Counted from the stretch's first letter, positions 23,131 through 31,862 are shown. The stretch is DNA of 64,000 nt from Streptomyces klenkii (GCF_003626645.1 NZ_RBAM01000013.1:124001-188000); one strand, 5' to 3'. The notes: a model not told the origin generated them from the letters alone. Made by a program: numbers and translations.

Positions 23131-24555
23131 CTACGCCGTGCGCCGGAGCAGCGCCAGGTACATCGCGTCCGTGCCGTGCAGGTGGGGCCACAGCTGGACG
23201 TCCGGGCCCTCGCCCAGGGCCGGAACGCCCTGCATGTGCGGACGCGCGTCGATCCACTCCGCGCTCACGCCGTCCCGCTTGAGCACGTCGTCCACGACGG
23301 CCTTCGTCTCCGCCGGGTGCGGCGAGCACGTCGCGTAGCCGACGACGCCGCCGACCCGCACGGCACGCAGCGCCTCCCGCAGCAGGTCGCGCTGGAGCGG
23401 GGCGAAGCCCGGCACGTCCTCCGGGCGGCGGCGCCAGCGGGCCTCGGGGCGGCGCCGCAGGGCGCCGAGACCGGTGCAGGGCACGTCGACGAGGACGCGG
23501 TCGAAGACGCCCTCGCGCCACGGCGGCCGCGTGCCGTCCGCGGCGATGACCTGGTACGGACCGGGGTTCCCGGCGAGCGCCCGCTCGACCAGGCGGGCCC
23601 GGTGCGGCTGCTTCTCGGAGGCCAGCAGCGCGGCCCCCCGCTCGGCGGCCAGCGCGCCCAGGAGCGCCGCCTTGCCGCCGGGGCCGGCGCAGCCGTCGAG
23701 CCAGCGGGTGTCCGGACCGTCCACCGGCACGGACGCGAGGGCGAGCGCGACCAGCTGGCTGCCCTCGTCCTGAACGCCGGCCCGGCCCTCCCGTACGGCG
23801 TCGAGCGCACCCGGCTCGCCGCCCTCGGCGAGCCGTACGGCGTACGGCGACCAGCGGCCCGGCAGCGCGGAGTCCTCGCCGACGGCCGCCAGCAGCTCCT
23901 CCGGGGTGGAGCGGCCCGGCCGGGCGACCAGCGTGACCTCCGGCCGCTCGTTGTCGGCCTCCAGCAGGTCCTCGATGCCGGCGCGGCCGCCGCCGAGGGC
24001 GTCCCACAGGGCGGAGACGACCCAGCGCGGGTGCGCGTGCACCACGGCGAGGTGCTCCTCGGGGTCGTCCTCGTACGGCGGGGCGACCTTCTCCAGCCAC
24101 TCCTCCATGTCGTGCGCGGTGATCTTCCGCAGCACGGCGTTCACGAACTTCGCCCGCCCGTCGCCGAGCACGACGCGCGCCAGCTCCACGCTGGCGGACA
24201 CCGCCGCGTGCGGCGGGATGCGCGTGCCGAGCAACTGGTGGGCGCCGAGGGAGAGGACGTCCAGGACCGGCGGGTCCACCTCGCGCAGCGGCCGGTCGAC
24301 GCACGCCGCGATGATCGCGTCGTACGTCCCCTGGCGGCGCAGCGTGCCGTAGACCAGCTCCGTGGCGAGCGCGGCGTCGCGCGCCTCGAAGTCGCCCTTC
24401 TCCCGGGCCTTGCGCAGCAGCGGCGGCAGGACCAGGTTCGCGTACGCGTCCCGCTCGTCGACCGCCCGCAGCGCCTCGAAGGCGAGGATCCGCACCGGGT
24501 CCTTCTTGGGCCGGCGGTAGGGCTTTGCGGGGCGGCGGGCGGGACGGTCGTTCAC
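23131..24555 (-). CDS. rsmB: 16S rRNA cytosine-C5 methyltransferase (RsmB/Sun family)
   Basis: A SAM-dependent m5C rRNA methyltransferase of 474 residues. The N-terminal NusB-like helical domain (about 25-165) has YANLVLPPLLRKAREKGDFEARDAALATELVYGTLRRQGT. The C-terminal Rossmann domain has DGCAGPGGKAALLGAL for SAM binding, DVPCTGLGALRRRPEARW with one catalytic Cys, and YATCSPHPAET with the second. The likely target is position 967 of 16S rRNA by E. coli numbering. The GTG at 24555 has GGAG 8 nt upstream. The rpe, rsmB, fmt order is the usual Streptomyces arrangement. Confidence 0.92.
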   Translation of the reverse strand: MNDRPARRPAKPYRRPKKDPVRILAFEALRAVDERDAYANLVLPPLLRKAREKGDFEARDAALATELVYGTLRRQGTYDAIIAACVDRPLREVDPPVLDVLSLGAHQLLGTRIPPHAAVSASVELARVVLGDGRAKFVNAVLRKITAHDMEEWLEKVAPPYEDDPEEHLAVVHAHPRWVVSALWDALGGGRAGIEDLLEADNERPEVTLVARPGRSTPEELLAAVGEDSALPGRWSPYAVRLAEGGEPGALDAVREGRAGVQDEGSQLVALALASVPVDGPDTRWLDGCAGPGGKAALLGALAAERGAALLASEKQPHRARLVERALAGNPGPYQVIAADGTRPPWREGVFDRVLVDVPCTGLGALRRRPEARWRRRPEDVPGFAPLQRDLLREALRAVRVGGVVGYATCSPHPAETKAVVDDVLKRDGVSAEWIDARPHMQGVPALGEGPDVQLWPHLHGTDAMYLALLRRTA

Positions 24556-24593
24556 GAAAGGTGCTCCGGGGCTGTGGTGGCGAAGGTGTCCAG

Positions 24594-24680
24594 CCTACGC
24601 TCTGCCCTCTGCGCTCCGCCTTACGCTCTGTGCTCCGCTTTACGCTCTGCGCCCCGCGTCCACGCTTTGTGCCCCGCGCC
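24594..24680. repeat. Degenerate 19-nt tandem repeats between fmt and rsmB
   Basis: Three to four imperfect copies of a unit like TTACGCTCTGYGCTCCGC lie end to end in the spacer between the fmt stop and the rsmB start. The plus strand is pyrimidine-rich. There is no inverted symmetry, so it is not a terminator. Confidence 0.6.
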
Positions 24681-24684
24681 GCCC

Positions 24685-25620
24685 TCAGGCCGCGCCGAGC
24701 CGCTCGCCTGCGGCGATGCGGACGCCGCGGGCCCAGTCGGCGGCCTTCATCGGCTTCTTGCCCTGCGGCTGGACCCACTGGAGCTCGACCGCGTGGGAGC
24801 CCGTACCGACGTGCACGGAGTTCTTCGCGGCGCCGATCTCGCCGGGGGCGAGGCCCGCCCGGTCGGGGGTGGGCGCCACGGACATGACCTTCAGGCGCTC
24901 GCCGCGGAAGAGCGTCCAGGCGCCAGGCGCCGGGGCGCAGCCGCGGACCACGCGGTCCACGCGGAGCGCCGGGGCCGACCAGTCGATCCGGGCGTCCTCG
25001 ACGTTGATCTTCGGGGCGAGGGAGACGCCCTCGGCGGGCTGCGGCACGGCCTTCAGCGTGCCGTCCTCGATGCCGTCCATGGTCGCGGCGAGCAGCCCGG
25101 AGCCGGCGAACGCGAGCCGGGTCAGCAGGTCGCCGCTGGTGTCCGTGGGCCGCACGTGCTCGGTGACCACGCCGAAGACCGGGCCCGAGTCCAGGCCCTC
25201 CTCGATCAGGAAGGTGGAGGCGCCGGTCATCTCGTCGCCCGCGAGGATCGCGTGCTGCACGGGGGCCGCGCCGCGCCACGCCGGCAGCAGGGAGAAGTGC
25301 AGGTTGACCCAGCCGTGCGCGGGGATGTCCAGGGCGGCCTTCGGCAGCAGCGCGCCGTAGGCGACGACCGGGCAGCAGTCCGGGGCGATCTCGCGCAGCC
25401 GGGCGAGGAAGTCCTCGTCGCGCGGGCGCGCCGGCTTGAGCACCTCGATGCCGGCCTCCTCCGCGCGCTCGGCGACGGGGCTCGCGACCAGGCGGCGGCC
25501 GCGGCCCGCGGGGGCGTCGGGCCGGGTGACGACGGCGACGACCTCGTGGCGGTCCGAGGCGAGCAGGGCGTCGAGGGCGGGAACGGCGACCTCGGGGGTG
25601 CCGGCGAAGACGAGCCTCAT
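24685..25620 (-). CDS. fmt: Methionyl-tRNA formyltransferase
   Basis: Formylates initiator Met-tRNA with 10-formyl-tetrahydrofolate. At 311 residues it has normal length. It begins MRLVFAGTPEVAVPALDAL. The formyl-transfer site is WVNLHFSLLPAWRGAAPVQHAI (catalytic Asn and His and the SLLPxxRG loop), followed by GPVF and DTSGDL with the catalytic Asp. The C-terminal OB-like domain (about 205-311) ends KAADWARGVRIAAGERLG. The ATG at 25620 is chosen over an upstream in-frame Met because the family starts at MRLVFAG. It is upstream of rsmB and rpe. Confidence 0.95.
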   Translation of the reverse strand: MRLVFAGTPEVAVPALDALLASDRHEVVAVVTRPDAPAGRGRRLVASPVAERAEEAGIEVLKPARPRDEDFLARLREIAPDCCPVVAYGALLPKAALDIPAHGWVNLHFSLLPAWRGAAPVQHAILAGDEMTGASTFLIEEGLDSGPVFGVVTEHVRPTDTSGDLLTRLAFAGSGLLAATMDGIEDGTLKAVPQPAEGVSLAPKINVEDARIDWSAPALRVDRVVRGCAPAPGAWTLFRGERLKVMSVAPTPDRAGLAPGEIGAAKNSVHVGTGSHAVELQWVQPQGKKPMKAADWARGVRIAAGERLGAA

Positions 25621-25889
25621 GGGTGGCGAACTACCTCTCCTCGAGCGCCGAGCGGAACGGCCCACCAGTCTAAGGGGCCTTTGGCCCGGGGGGCGTACGG
25701 ACAGTCACGCGCCTCATTCCGGCGGATGTGCGCCCCCATACCGTGACCCGGTGGCCCATGGCGCGTTGTGGTCAAGAGAGATTGACCGAATGGCGCCGCC
25801 GCCGCGGGACTCTTCCGTTGCTCGTCGGCCGTCGCGTCAACTCTCGTCATTTTCCGTCCTTTTACCCCGCCGGTCCGAGAGGCTTCTTC

Positions 25890-26396
25890 ATGGCCGACCA
25901 CGCAACCCACGACGCCCAGGCACGGGCCAGCCTGCATCTGTTGGTCCGGGACATCGAGCGGGTCCGCAGGCAGGTGGACGCCCTGCGCACCCTCACCGCT
26001 CAGCTGGGCAACGTCTACCGCCCGCGGCGCACCGGCCCCTCGGCCGGCTTCGTCGTCTACGGGCGGGCTCCCGCGCCGACGGTACGGCTGGCGCAGGAGC
26101 TGCGGGACAGCGTCGAGACCCTGGTGACGGCCGCGGTCGACTTCGACCGCTCGCTGGGCTTCTCGTGGGACGCGGTGGGCTCGGCGCTCGGGGTCACCAA
26201 GCAGGCGGTGCACCGGCGTTACGGGGCGCGCCGTACGAACGGGGCCGCATCCGCGGAGGCCCCGGAGGCGGTCCGGACGGCGGAGCCGTCGCCGGTCCCG
26301 GTCGTCCCGGCGGCCCGCACCGTCCCGGGCCAGACCCCACCCCCCGCCCACCGCGAAGAACGCCCCCCGGCCTTCCCGGGCCCCCGCAACGGCTAG
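25890..26396 (+). CDS. Small HTH protein, conserved in Streptomyces
   Basis: A 168-residue protein. Residues 10-45 look like an amphipathic helix or short coiled coil (LLVRDIERVRRQVDALRTL). Residues 70-112 end with a helix-turn-helix-like segment, FSWDAVGSALGVTKQAVHRRYG (about 91-112), similar to the DNA-binding end of sigma-like or small transcription factors. The last 50 residues are Pro/Ala-rich and probably disordered. I do not recognise a named family. It sits alone between two minus-strand blocks and is convergent with priA. A DNA-binding role is an inference. Confidence 0.6.
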   Translation: MADHATHDAQARASLHLLVRDIERVRRQVDALRTLTAQLGNVYRPRRTGPSAGFVVYGRAPAPTVRLAQELRDSVETLVTAAVDFDRSLGFSWDAVGSALGVTKQAVHRRYGARRTNGAASAEAPEAVRTAEPSPVPVVPAARTVPGQTPPPAHREERPPAFPGPRNG

Positions 26397-26645
26397 CCCT
26401 GCGGGCGGCGGACCCGGCATGCCCGGTGCCGGGCACGTCACTTCCGCCGCGGGACGGGTCGCCGTCGCGGCGGGAGCCCAAGAGCCCCGGCACCGCGCGC
26501 CCGCCGCAACGGCGAGCAGCCGAGCACAACGCCACCGGCGGTGCCGCGCCCACCCCGGGCCGGAACGGCGCCGCCGGCCCGCACCGCGGTGGATCCCAAA
26601 GGCCGGAGCCCGGAGACCGTTCGGGTCCCCGCCGGAGGCGAGCCG
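26397..26645. other. Convergent spacer between the HTH gene and priA
   Basis: About 250 bases with no gene. A small GC-rich palindrome TGCCCGGTGCCGGGCA (26420-26435) could form a weak stem between the two stop codons. Nothing else stands out. Confidence 0.4.
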
Positions 26646-28799
26646 TCAGCCGATGTCCGGAGGGTCGACCCGTAGGCGGACCGGTTCGCCGTCGCGGCGG
26701 GCGAGCCGGGTCGCCTGGGCCGTCTTGAGGGCCGCGGCCAGGGCCGCGCCGCGGCCGGGGCGGACGCGGAGGAGGGCACGGTCCCACCGCTCCCCCGGCG
26801 GCGGATCGCCGGGCCGCCGCGGGCGGCCCGCGGCCGTCACGGGCAGGGGCACCGGCCCGAGCACCTCCGCATCCTCCGGAAGCTCCGCCGCCGCGAGCAG
26901 ATCGGCGACATCCCCCGGCGGCCCGGAGACGGACGCCATCCGGGACACCGGCGGGAAGCCGAGCTCGGCCCGGTCGGCGAGCTCCCGCATCGCATGCCCG
27001 GCGGGATCCCACCGTACGAGCGCCTGCACGGGCCGCAGCGTGGGCTCCGCGACCACGACGACGACCCCGCCGTCCTCCTGCCCGCGCACGAGCGCCGCCG
27101 CGGACAGCCAGCGCCGCAGCGCCTCCTCCCCCGCCCGCAGGTCGGGGAAGCCGAGCAGCGCCCAGCCGTCGAGCAGCAGGGCCGCGGCATAACCGCCCTC
27201 GGCGACGGGTTCCGCCCCGGGGGTGGAGACCACGATCGCGGGCCGGTCGGGCACCGTGTCGAGGATGTGATCCCGCCCGGAGGTCCGTACGGGCACGGAC
27301 GGGAACGCCCGGCCGAGCTCCTCGGCGGTGCGCCCCGCGCCCACGACCCGGGCCCGCAGCCGGGAGCCGCCGCACTCCGCACAGTGCCAGCCCGGGGGCG
27401 CGTCCTGGCCGCACCAGCCGCACCGCAGCGCGCCGTCGGCGTCACCGGCCTCCAGCGGCCCGGCGCAGTGCCCGCACCGGGCGGGCTCGCGGCACCTCTC
27501 GCAGCCCAGGCGGGGCACATAGCCGCGCCGCGGCACCTGGACCAGCACCGGCCCGTGCTTGAGCCCCTCGCGGGCGGCCTGCCAAGCGTGACTGGGCAGC
27601 CGGGCGGCCCGCGCCGCCGCATCACGGGAATCGTCGACGTCGCCGACGGTCCGCACGGCGGGGGCGACGGCCCGCACGGTCTCACGGGCGGCGGCGAGCG
27701 GCAGGGCCCAGCCCGTGTTCACGAGCTGCGCGGCCTCCACCGTGCAGCCGAAGCCGCCGAGCAGGAACGCGGCCTTCTCGTGCACCGCACGCTGCACGAG
27801 CACCTCGCGGGAGTGCGGATGCGGGGCGTTCTGCGCGCTGTGGCTGGAGTCGCCGTCGTCCCAGACGGCGACGAGCCCGAGGTCCCGTACGGGCGCGAAC
27901 ATCGCCGCCCGCGTGCCGACCACGGCCCGCACCGAGCCCCGGCTGACCGCGAGCCAGCGGCGGTACCGCTCCTCGGGCCCGAGCTCGGCCGTCAGCAGCA
28001 CGTGCCGGCCCTCCCCCAGGAGCTCCCCGAGGGCGGCGTCGACGCGCACGGCGTCCCGCCCGTCCGGCACGACGACCAGCGCGCCGCGCCCGGACGACAG
28101 CGCCGCCGCGGCAGCCCGCGCGAGCTCCTGCGGCCAGTGCGGGCCGGGCAGGGCCGTCCACACGGCCCGCGGGGTGTCCCCCCGGGCCACGGCGTCGAGG
28201 AACGCGGTCCCGGTGGGATACCGCACCCAGCTCCCGGGCTCCGGCGCCCCCGGCGGCGGCAGCGGCGCGGGCGACGGCTCGGCCTCGATGCGGGCGTGCC
28301 GGGGCGGTACGGCCAGCTGGAGCACGTCGGCGAGCGAACCGGCATACCGGTCGGCGACCGCCCGGCACAGCTCGTACAGCGCGGGACTGAGCACCGGCTC
28401 CGGCGAGAGCACCTGGGCGATCGCGGCGAGCGGCCCCTGATAGTCGGACTCGGCCACCCGGTCGACGATGTACCCGTCGAGCAGCCCGCCGCCTTCCCGG
28501 CGCCCCCCGCGCACATTGCGCGTCCCGGCCCCGAAACGCACCCGCACCCGCACGCCCGGCAGGGCGTCGGCGTCGAGCTCCTCGGGCACGGCGTAGTCCC
28601 ACAGCCGGTCCAGGTGGACGGGGCCCTTGTCGACGAGCACGCGCGCGACGGGCAGCGTCTTGGCCAGCGGCGCACCCCGCCACGTGCGCGGCTTGGCCTT
28701 GGGCGCCTTGGCCTTCGCCTCGCGCACGCTCTCCCGGATGAGCGCAAGCTGCTCCCCGTGCTCCGGGACCCCGCCGCTCCGCCCGTTCTCGCTGCTCAC
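26646..28799 (-). CDS. priA: PriA-like replication restart protein with degenerate helicase motifs
   Basis: A 717-residue PriA homologue. The N-terminal DNA-binding region (about 40-150) has LPVARVLVDKGPVHLDRLWDYAVPEEL. The zinc region has four cysteine pairs: CERC, CGHC, CGWC and CAEC. The ATPase core is heavily altered: where GVTGSGKT (Walker A) is expected the sequence reads TALPGPHWPQEL, and in place of DEEH it reads WDDGDSSH. Actinobacterial PriA proteins are known to lack helicase motifs, so this is probably a loading factor rather than a motor. The GTG at 28799 coincides with the expected transcript start of a RecA-NDp promoter, suggesting a leaderless mRNA. metK lies upstream. Confidence 0.85.
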   Translation of the reverse strand: MSSENGRSGGVPEHGEQLALIRESVREAKAKAPKAKPRTWRGAPLAKTLPVARVLVDKGPVHLDRLWDYAVPEELDADALPGVRVRVRFGAGTRNVRGGRREGGGLLDGYIVDRVAESDYQGPLAAIAQVLSPEPVLSPALYELCRAVADRYAGSLADVLQLAVPPRHARIEAEPSPAPLPPPGAPEPGSWVRYPTGTAFLDAVARGDTPRAVWTALPGPHWPQELARAAAAALSSGRGALVVVPDGRDAVRVDAALGELLGEGRHVLLTAELGPEERYRRWLAVSRGSVRAVVGTRAAMFAPVRDLGLVAVWDDGDSSHSAQNAPHPHSREVLVQRAVHEKAAFLLGGFGCTVEAAQLVNTGWALPLAAARETVRAVAPAVRTVGDVDDSRDAAARAARLPSHAWQAAREGLKHGPVLVQVPRRGYVPRLGCERCREPARCGHCAGPLEAGDADGALRCGWCGQDAPPGWHCAECGGSRLRARVVGAGRTAEELGRAFPSVPVRTSGRDHILDTVPDRPAIVVSTPGAEPVAEGGYAAALLLDGWALLGFPDLRAGEEALRRWLSAAALVRGQEDGGVVVVVAEPTLRPVQALVRWDPAGHAMRELADRAELGFPPVSRMASVSGPPGDVADLLAAAELPEDAEVLGPVPLPVTAAGRPRRPGDPPPGERWDRALLRVRPGRGAALAAALKTAQATRLARRDGEPVRLRVDPPDIG

Positions 28800-28805
28800 A
28801 GCCAC

Positions 28806-28829
28806 AGTCCTACCAGACCCCACTGACAA
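28806..28829 (-). promoter_or_regulatory. RecA-NDp/PafBC-type promoter of priA
   Basis: On the minus strand TTGTCAGTG (28829-28821), 8 bp, then TAGGAC (28812-28807). The consensus is TTGTCRGTG-N8-TANNNT. The first block and the spacing are perfect; the last -10 base is C instead of T, with a T directly after. Transcription would start at about the priA GTG. Confidence 0.7.
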
Positions 28830-28863
28830 CGCCGGGCGGACTGGATTTCCAGCCCGCCCGGCG
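28830..28863 (-). terminator. Terminator of metK abutting the priA promoter
   Basis: A 10-bp GC stem (28830-28839 with 28854-28863) around a loop that contains its own CTGG/CCAG pairing. It lies about 40 nt after the metK stop, and its end touches the -35 box of the priA promoter. Confidence 0.75.
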
Positions 28864-28903
28864 CTTGAGGACAGCGGTGACCGGGGCGGTGCCCCGGAGG
28901 TGC

Positions 28904-30112
28904 TTACAGGCCCGCGGCCTTCTTCAGGGCGTCCACGCGGTCCGTGCGCTCCCACGTGAAGTCGGGCAGCTCGCGGCCGAAGTGGCCGTACGCGGCGGTC
29001 TGCGCGTAGATCGGGCGGAGCAGGTCGAGGTCGCGGATGATCGCGGCCGGGCGGAGGTCGAAGACCTCGCCGATGGCGTTCTCGATCTTGTCCGTGTCGA
29101 TGGTGTTCGTGCCGAAGGTCTCGACGAACAGGCCCACCGGCTCGGCCTTGCCGATCGCGTAGGCGACCTGGACCTCGCAGCGCGAGGCCAGACCGGCCGC
29201 GACGACGTTCTTGGCGACCCAGCGCATCGCGTACGCGGCGGAGCGGTCGACCTTGGACGGGTCCTTGCCGGAGAAGGCGCCGCCGCCGTGGCGGGCCATG
29301 CCGCCGTACGTGTCGATGATGATCTTGCGGCCGGTGAGGCCGGCGTCGCCCATGGGGCCGCCGATCTCGAAGCGGCCGGTCGGGTTCACCAGGAGGCGGT
29401 AGCCGTCGGTGTCGAGCTTGATGCCGTCCTCGACGAGCTCCTTGAGGACGTGCTCCACGACGAACTCGCGGACGTCCGGCGCGAGCAGCGAGTCGAGGTC
29501 GATGTCGCTCGCGTGCTGCGAGGAGACGACGACGGTGTCGAGGCGGACGGCCTTGTTGCCGTCGTACTCGATGGTGACCTGCGTCTTGCCGTCGGGGCGC
29601 AGGTAGGGGATGGTGCCGTTCTTGCGGACCTCCGACAGGCGGCGCGAAAGGCGGTGCGCCAGCTCGATCGGCAGCGGCATCAGGTTCGGCGTCTCGTCGC
29701 AGGCGAAGCCGAACATCAGGCCCTGGTCGCCCGCACCCTGCTTGTCGAGCTCGTCCTCGTCGCCCTCGACGCGGGCCTCGTAGGCGGCGTCGACACCCTG
29801 GGCGATGTCCGGCGACTGGGCGCCGATGGAGACCGAGACGCCGCACGAAGCGCCGTCGAAGCCCTTCTTGGACGAGTCGTAACCGATCTCGAGGATCTTG
29901 TTGCGCACGAGCGAGGCGATCGGCGCGTAGGCCTTGGTCGTCACCTCACCGGCGACGTGGACGAGGCCCGTGGTGATGAGGGTCTCAACGGCGACACGAG
30001 ACGTGGGGTCCTCGCGCAGCAGGGCGTCGAGGATGGTGTCGCTGATCTGGTCAGCGATCTTGTCGGGGTGACCCTCGGTCACGGACTCCGAGGTGAACAG
30101 GCGGCGGGACAC
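28904..30112 (-). CDS. metK: S-adenosylmethionine synthase
   Basis: Makes SAM from methionine and ATP, supplying the methyl donor for RsmB and all other methylation. At 402 residues it has normal length. Motifs present are SVTEGHPDKIADQISD (ATP/metal site), CGVSVSIGAQSPDIAQGVD, GAGDQGLMFGFACDET and the phosphate loop GGGAFSGKDPSKVDRSAAY. The GTG at 30112 follows CAGGGAGCGAT. It is flanked by coaBC upstream and priA downstream. I see no SAM riboswitch in the 175-nt upstream spacer. Confidence 0.97.
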   Translation of the reverse strand: MSRRLFTSESVTEGHPDKIADQISDTILDALLREDPTSRVAVETLITTGLVHVAGEVTTKAYAPIASLVRNKILEIGYDSSKKGFDGASCGVSVSIGAQSPDIAQGVDAAYEARVEGDEDELDKQGAGDQGLMFGFACDETPNLMPLPIELAHRLSRRLSEVRKNGTIPYLRPDGKTQVTIEYDGNKAVRLDTVVVSSQHASDIDLDSLLAPDVREFVVEHVLKELVEDGIKLDTDGYRLLVNPTGRFEIGGPMGDAGLTGRKIIIDTYGGMARHGGGAFSGKDPSKVDRSAAYAMRWVAKNVVAAGLASRCEVQVAYAIGKAEPVGLFVETFGTNTIDTDKIENAIGEVFDLRPAAIIRDLDLLRPIYAQTAAYGHFGRELPDFTWERTDRVDALKKAAGL

Positions 30113-30154
30113 ATCGCTCCCTGGGGTTGCAGCGGCTGCTGGCTGATCATTGAC

Positions 30155-30189
30155 GGACCCGGCCGAGAGCTGCGCTCGGCGCTGGGTCC
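30155..30189 (-). terminator. Candidate terminator between coaBC and metK
   Basis: A long imperfect stem: GGACCC and GCCGAG on one side pair with CTCGGC and GGGTCC on the other, around a 7-nt loop, about 100 nt past the coaBC stop. One mismatch or bulge and no T-run. Confidence 0.45.
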
Positions 30190-30287
30190 ACGGTCAGTTT
30201 ATCCGGCGTTCTCGTGGTTGGGGCATCCTGTCTCGTATCACCGGCCTGGTGACCTGCGACACTCGCACGCTCCGGCGCGCGGAAAGC

Positions 30288-31496
30288 TCAGGCGAAGCGC
30301 CGCACGACGAGGTCCCAGACGGTGTCCGCAAGGTCGTCCTTGGGGCCGTAGGGAACCGGGGTCTCGGAGCCGTCGGGGGCCAGGACAACGGCCTCGTTCG
30401 CCTCCGAACCAAAGGTCTTCCGCTCCCCCACCTCATTGACAACCAGCAGGTCACAGCCCTTGCGGGCGAGCTTGGCGCGACCGTTGGCGAGGACGTCGTC
30501 GGTCTCCGCGGCGAAGCCCACGACGATCTGCCCGGGGCGCGGCCGGCTCGCCGAGAGCTCGGCGAGGACGTCGGGGTTCCGGATGAGCTCGACGGGCGCC
30601 GGCTCCTCGCCGTCCCGCTTCTTGATTTTGCCCTCGGCATAATGCGAAGGGCGAAAATCAGCCACCGCGGCGGCCATGACGACGGCGTCCGCGTCCTCGG
30701 CGGCCTTCAGAACGGCCTCCCGCAGCTGGACGGCCGTGCCCACCCGTATGACGTCGGCACCGGCCGGGTCGGCCAGCTCGCTGTTGGCGGCGACGAGCGT
30801 GACGCGGGCGCCGCGCGCGACGGCGGTACGGGCCAGGGCGTACCCCTGCTTGCCGGAGGAGCGGTTACCGAGGAAGCGGACGGGGTCGAGCGGCTCGCGG
30901 GTGCCGCCGGCGCTGATGACCACGTGCCGGCCGGCGAGGTCGGCGACCGGGGCCGCGGCACCGCGGGCCAGCACCCGGCGGCAGACCTCGAAGATCTCCT
31001 CGGGGTCGGGGAGCCGGCCCTTGCCGGTGTCGACGCCGGTGAGGCGGCCGACGGCGGGCTCGATGACGATCGCGCCACGGCGGCGCAGCGTCGCCACGTT
31101 CTCCTGAGTGGCCGGGTTCTCCCACATCTCGGTGTGCATGGCGGGCGCGAAGACGACCGGGCAGCGGGCGGTGAGCAGCGTATTGGTCAGCAGGTCGTCG
31201 GCGAGGCCGTGGGCGGCCTTGGCCAGCATGTCGGCCGTGGCGGGCGCGACCACGACGAGCCGGGCCTCCTGGCCGATGCGCACGTGCGGCACCTCGTGGA
31301 CGCTCTCCCAGACCTCGGTGCCGGCGGGGTGGCCGGACAGCGCCGACCAGGTCGCCTCGCCGACGAAGTGCAGGGCCGAGGCCGTCGGCACCACGCGGAC
31401 GTCATGGCCGGACTCGGTGAGCCGGCGCAGCAGCTCGCACGCCTTGTACGCGGCGATCCCGCCGCTGACCCCCAGGACGACCTTGGGCTTGTCCAT
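30288..31496 (-). CDS. coaBC: Bifunctional phosphopantothenoylcysteine decarboxylase / phosphopantothenate-cysteine ligase
   Basis: Two consecutive steps of coenzyme A synthesis: CoaB joins cysteine to 4'-phosphopantothenate and CoaC decarboxylates the product. The flavodoxin-like CoaC domain (about 1-180) begins KPKVVLGVSGGIAAYKACELLRRL and has APAMHTEMWENPAT. The CoaB domain (about 190-400) starts HVVISAGGTREPLDPVRFLGNRSSGKQGYALA and includes AAVADFRP and KKRDG. The ATG at 31496 gives 402 residues with GGGGAG just upstream; in-frame Met codons further upstream (31511, 31529) are alternatives. CoaC domains bind FMN, which links this gene to the rib operon. Confidence 0.94.
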   Translation of the reverse strand: MDKPKVVLGVSGGIAAYKACELLRRLTESGHDVRVVPTASALHFVGEATWSALSGHPAGTEVWESVHEVPHVRIGQEARLVVVAPATADMLAKAAHGLADDLLTNTLLTARCPVVFAPAMHTEMWENPATQENVATLRRRGAIVIEPAVGRLTGVDTGKGRLPDPEEIFEVCRRVLARGAAAPVADLAGRHVVISAGGTREPLDPVRFLGNRSSGKQGYALARTAVARGARVTLVAANSELADPAGADVIRVGTAVQLREAVLKAAEDADAVVMAAAVADFRPSHYAEGKIKKRDGEEPAPVELIRNPDVLAELSASRPRPGQIVVGFAAETDDVLANGRAKLARKGCDLLVVNEVGERKTFGSEANEAVVLAPDGSETPVPYGPKDDLADTVWDLVVRRFA

Positions 31497-31540
31497 CGTC
31501 TCCCCATCCATCGTTGAGTACAGCTCCATGACACACCAAA

Positions 31541-31565
31541 GGCCCGGCAGCCGTGCTGCCGGACC
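31541..31565 (-). terminator. Terminator after rpoZ
   Basis: An 11-bp stem with one G-T pair (31541-31551 with 31555-31565), a 3-nt loop and TTTGGTGTGT following on the minus strand, 24 nt past the rpoZ stop. Confidence 0.7.
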
Positions 31566-31589
31566 CGTGGTGACGAATATGTGCCGTGC

Positions 31590-31862
31590 TTACTGAGCCG
31601 GGGCCTCGATGGCCTCGGAGGTCAGCAGGCCCGCGTTGATCTCGCGGAGCGCGATGGAGAGCGGCTTCTCGTGGACGTGGGTGTCCACCAGCGGGCCGAC
31701 GTACTCCAGCAGGCCCTCGCCGAGCTGCGAGTAGTACGCGTTGATCTGACGGGCGCGCTTGGCGGCGTAGATCACCAGGCTGTACTTCGAGTCGGTGGCC
31801 TCGAGCAGCTCATCAATCGGCGGGTTGATGATGCCCTCGGGCGCGGTGATGGAAGAGGACAC
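31590..31862 (-). CDS. rpoZ: RNA polymerase omega subunit
   Basis: A 90-residue omega subunit, which helps fold and assemble the beta' subunit. It contains INPPIDELLEATDSKYSLVIYAAKRARQINAYYSQLGEG, the conserved helix that clamps beta', followed by the actinobacterial C-terminal segment VHEKPLSIALREINAGLL. The start is GTG at 31862, 34 nt after gmk. The gmk-rpoZ pairing is widely conserved and couples GTP metabolism genes to polymerase. A terminator follows. Confidence 0.96.
   Translation of the reverse strand: MSSSITAPEGIINPPIDELLEATDSKYSLVIYAAKRARQINAYYSQLGEGLLEYVGPLVDTHVHEKPLSIALREINAGLLTSEAIEAPAQ

Noticed and set aside
26646..28799. Frameshift or pseudogene in priA
   Set aside because: The reading frame is open and the zinc cysteines intact; loss of helicase motifs is a known trait of actinobacterial PriA.
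30113..30287. SAM riboswitch upstream of metK
   Set aside because: No conserved SAM-I, SAM-II or SAM-IV core can be found. The only structure is a terminator-like hairpin.
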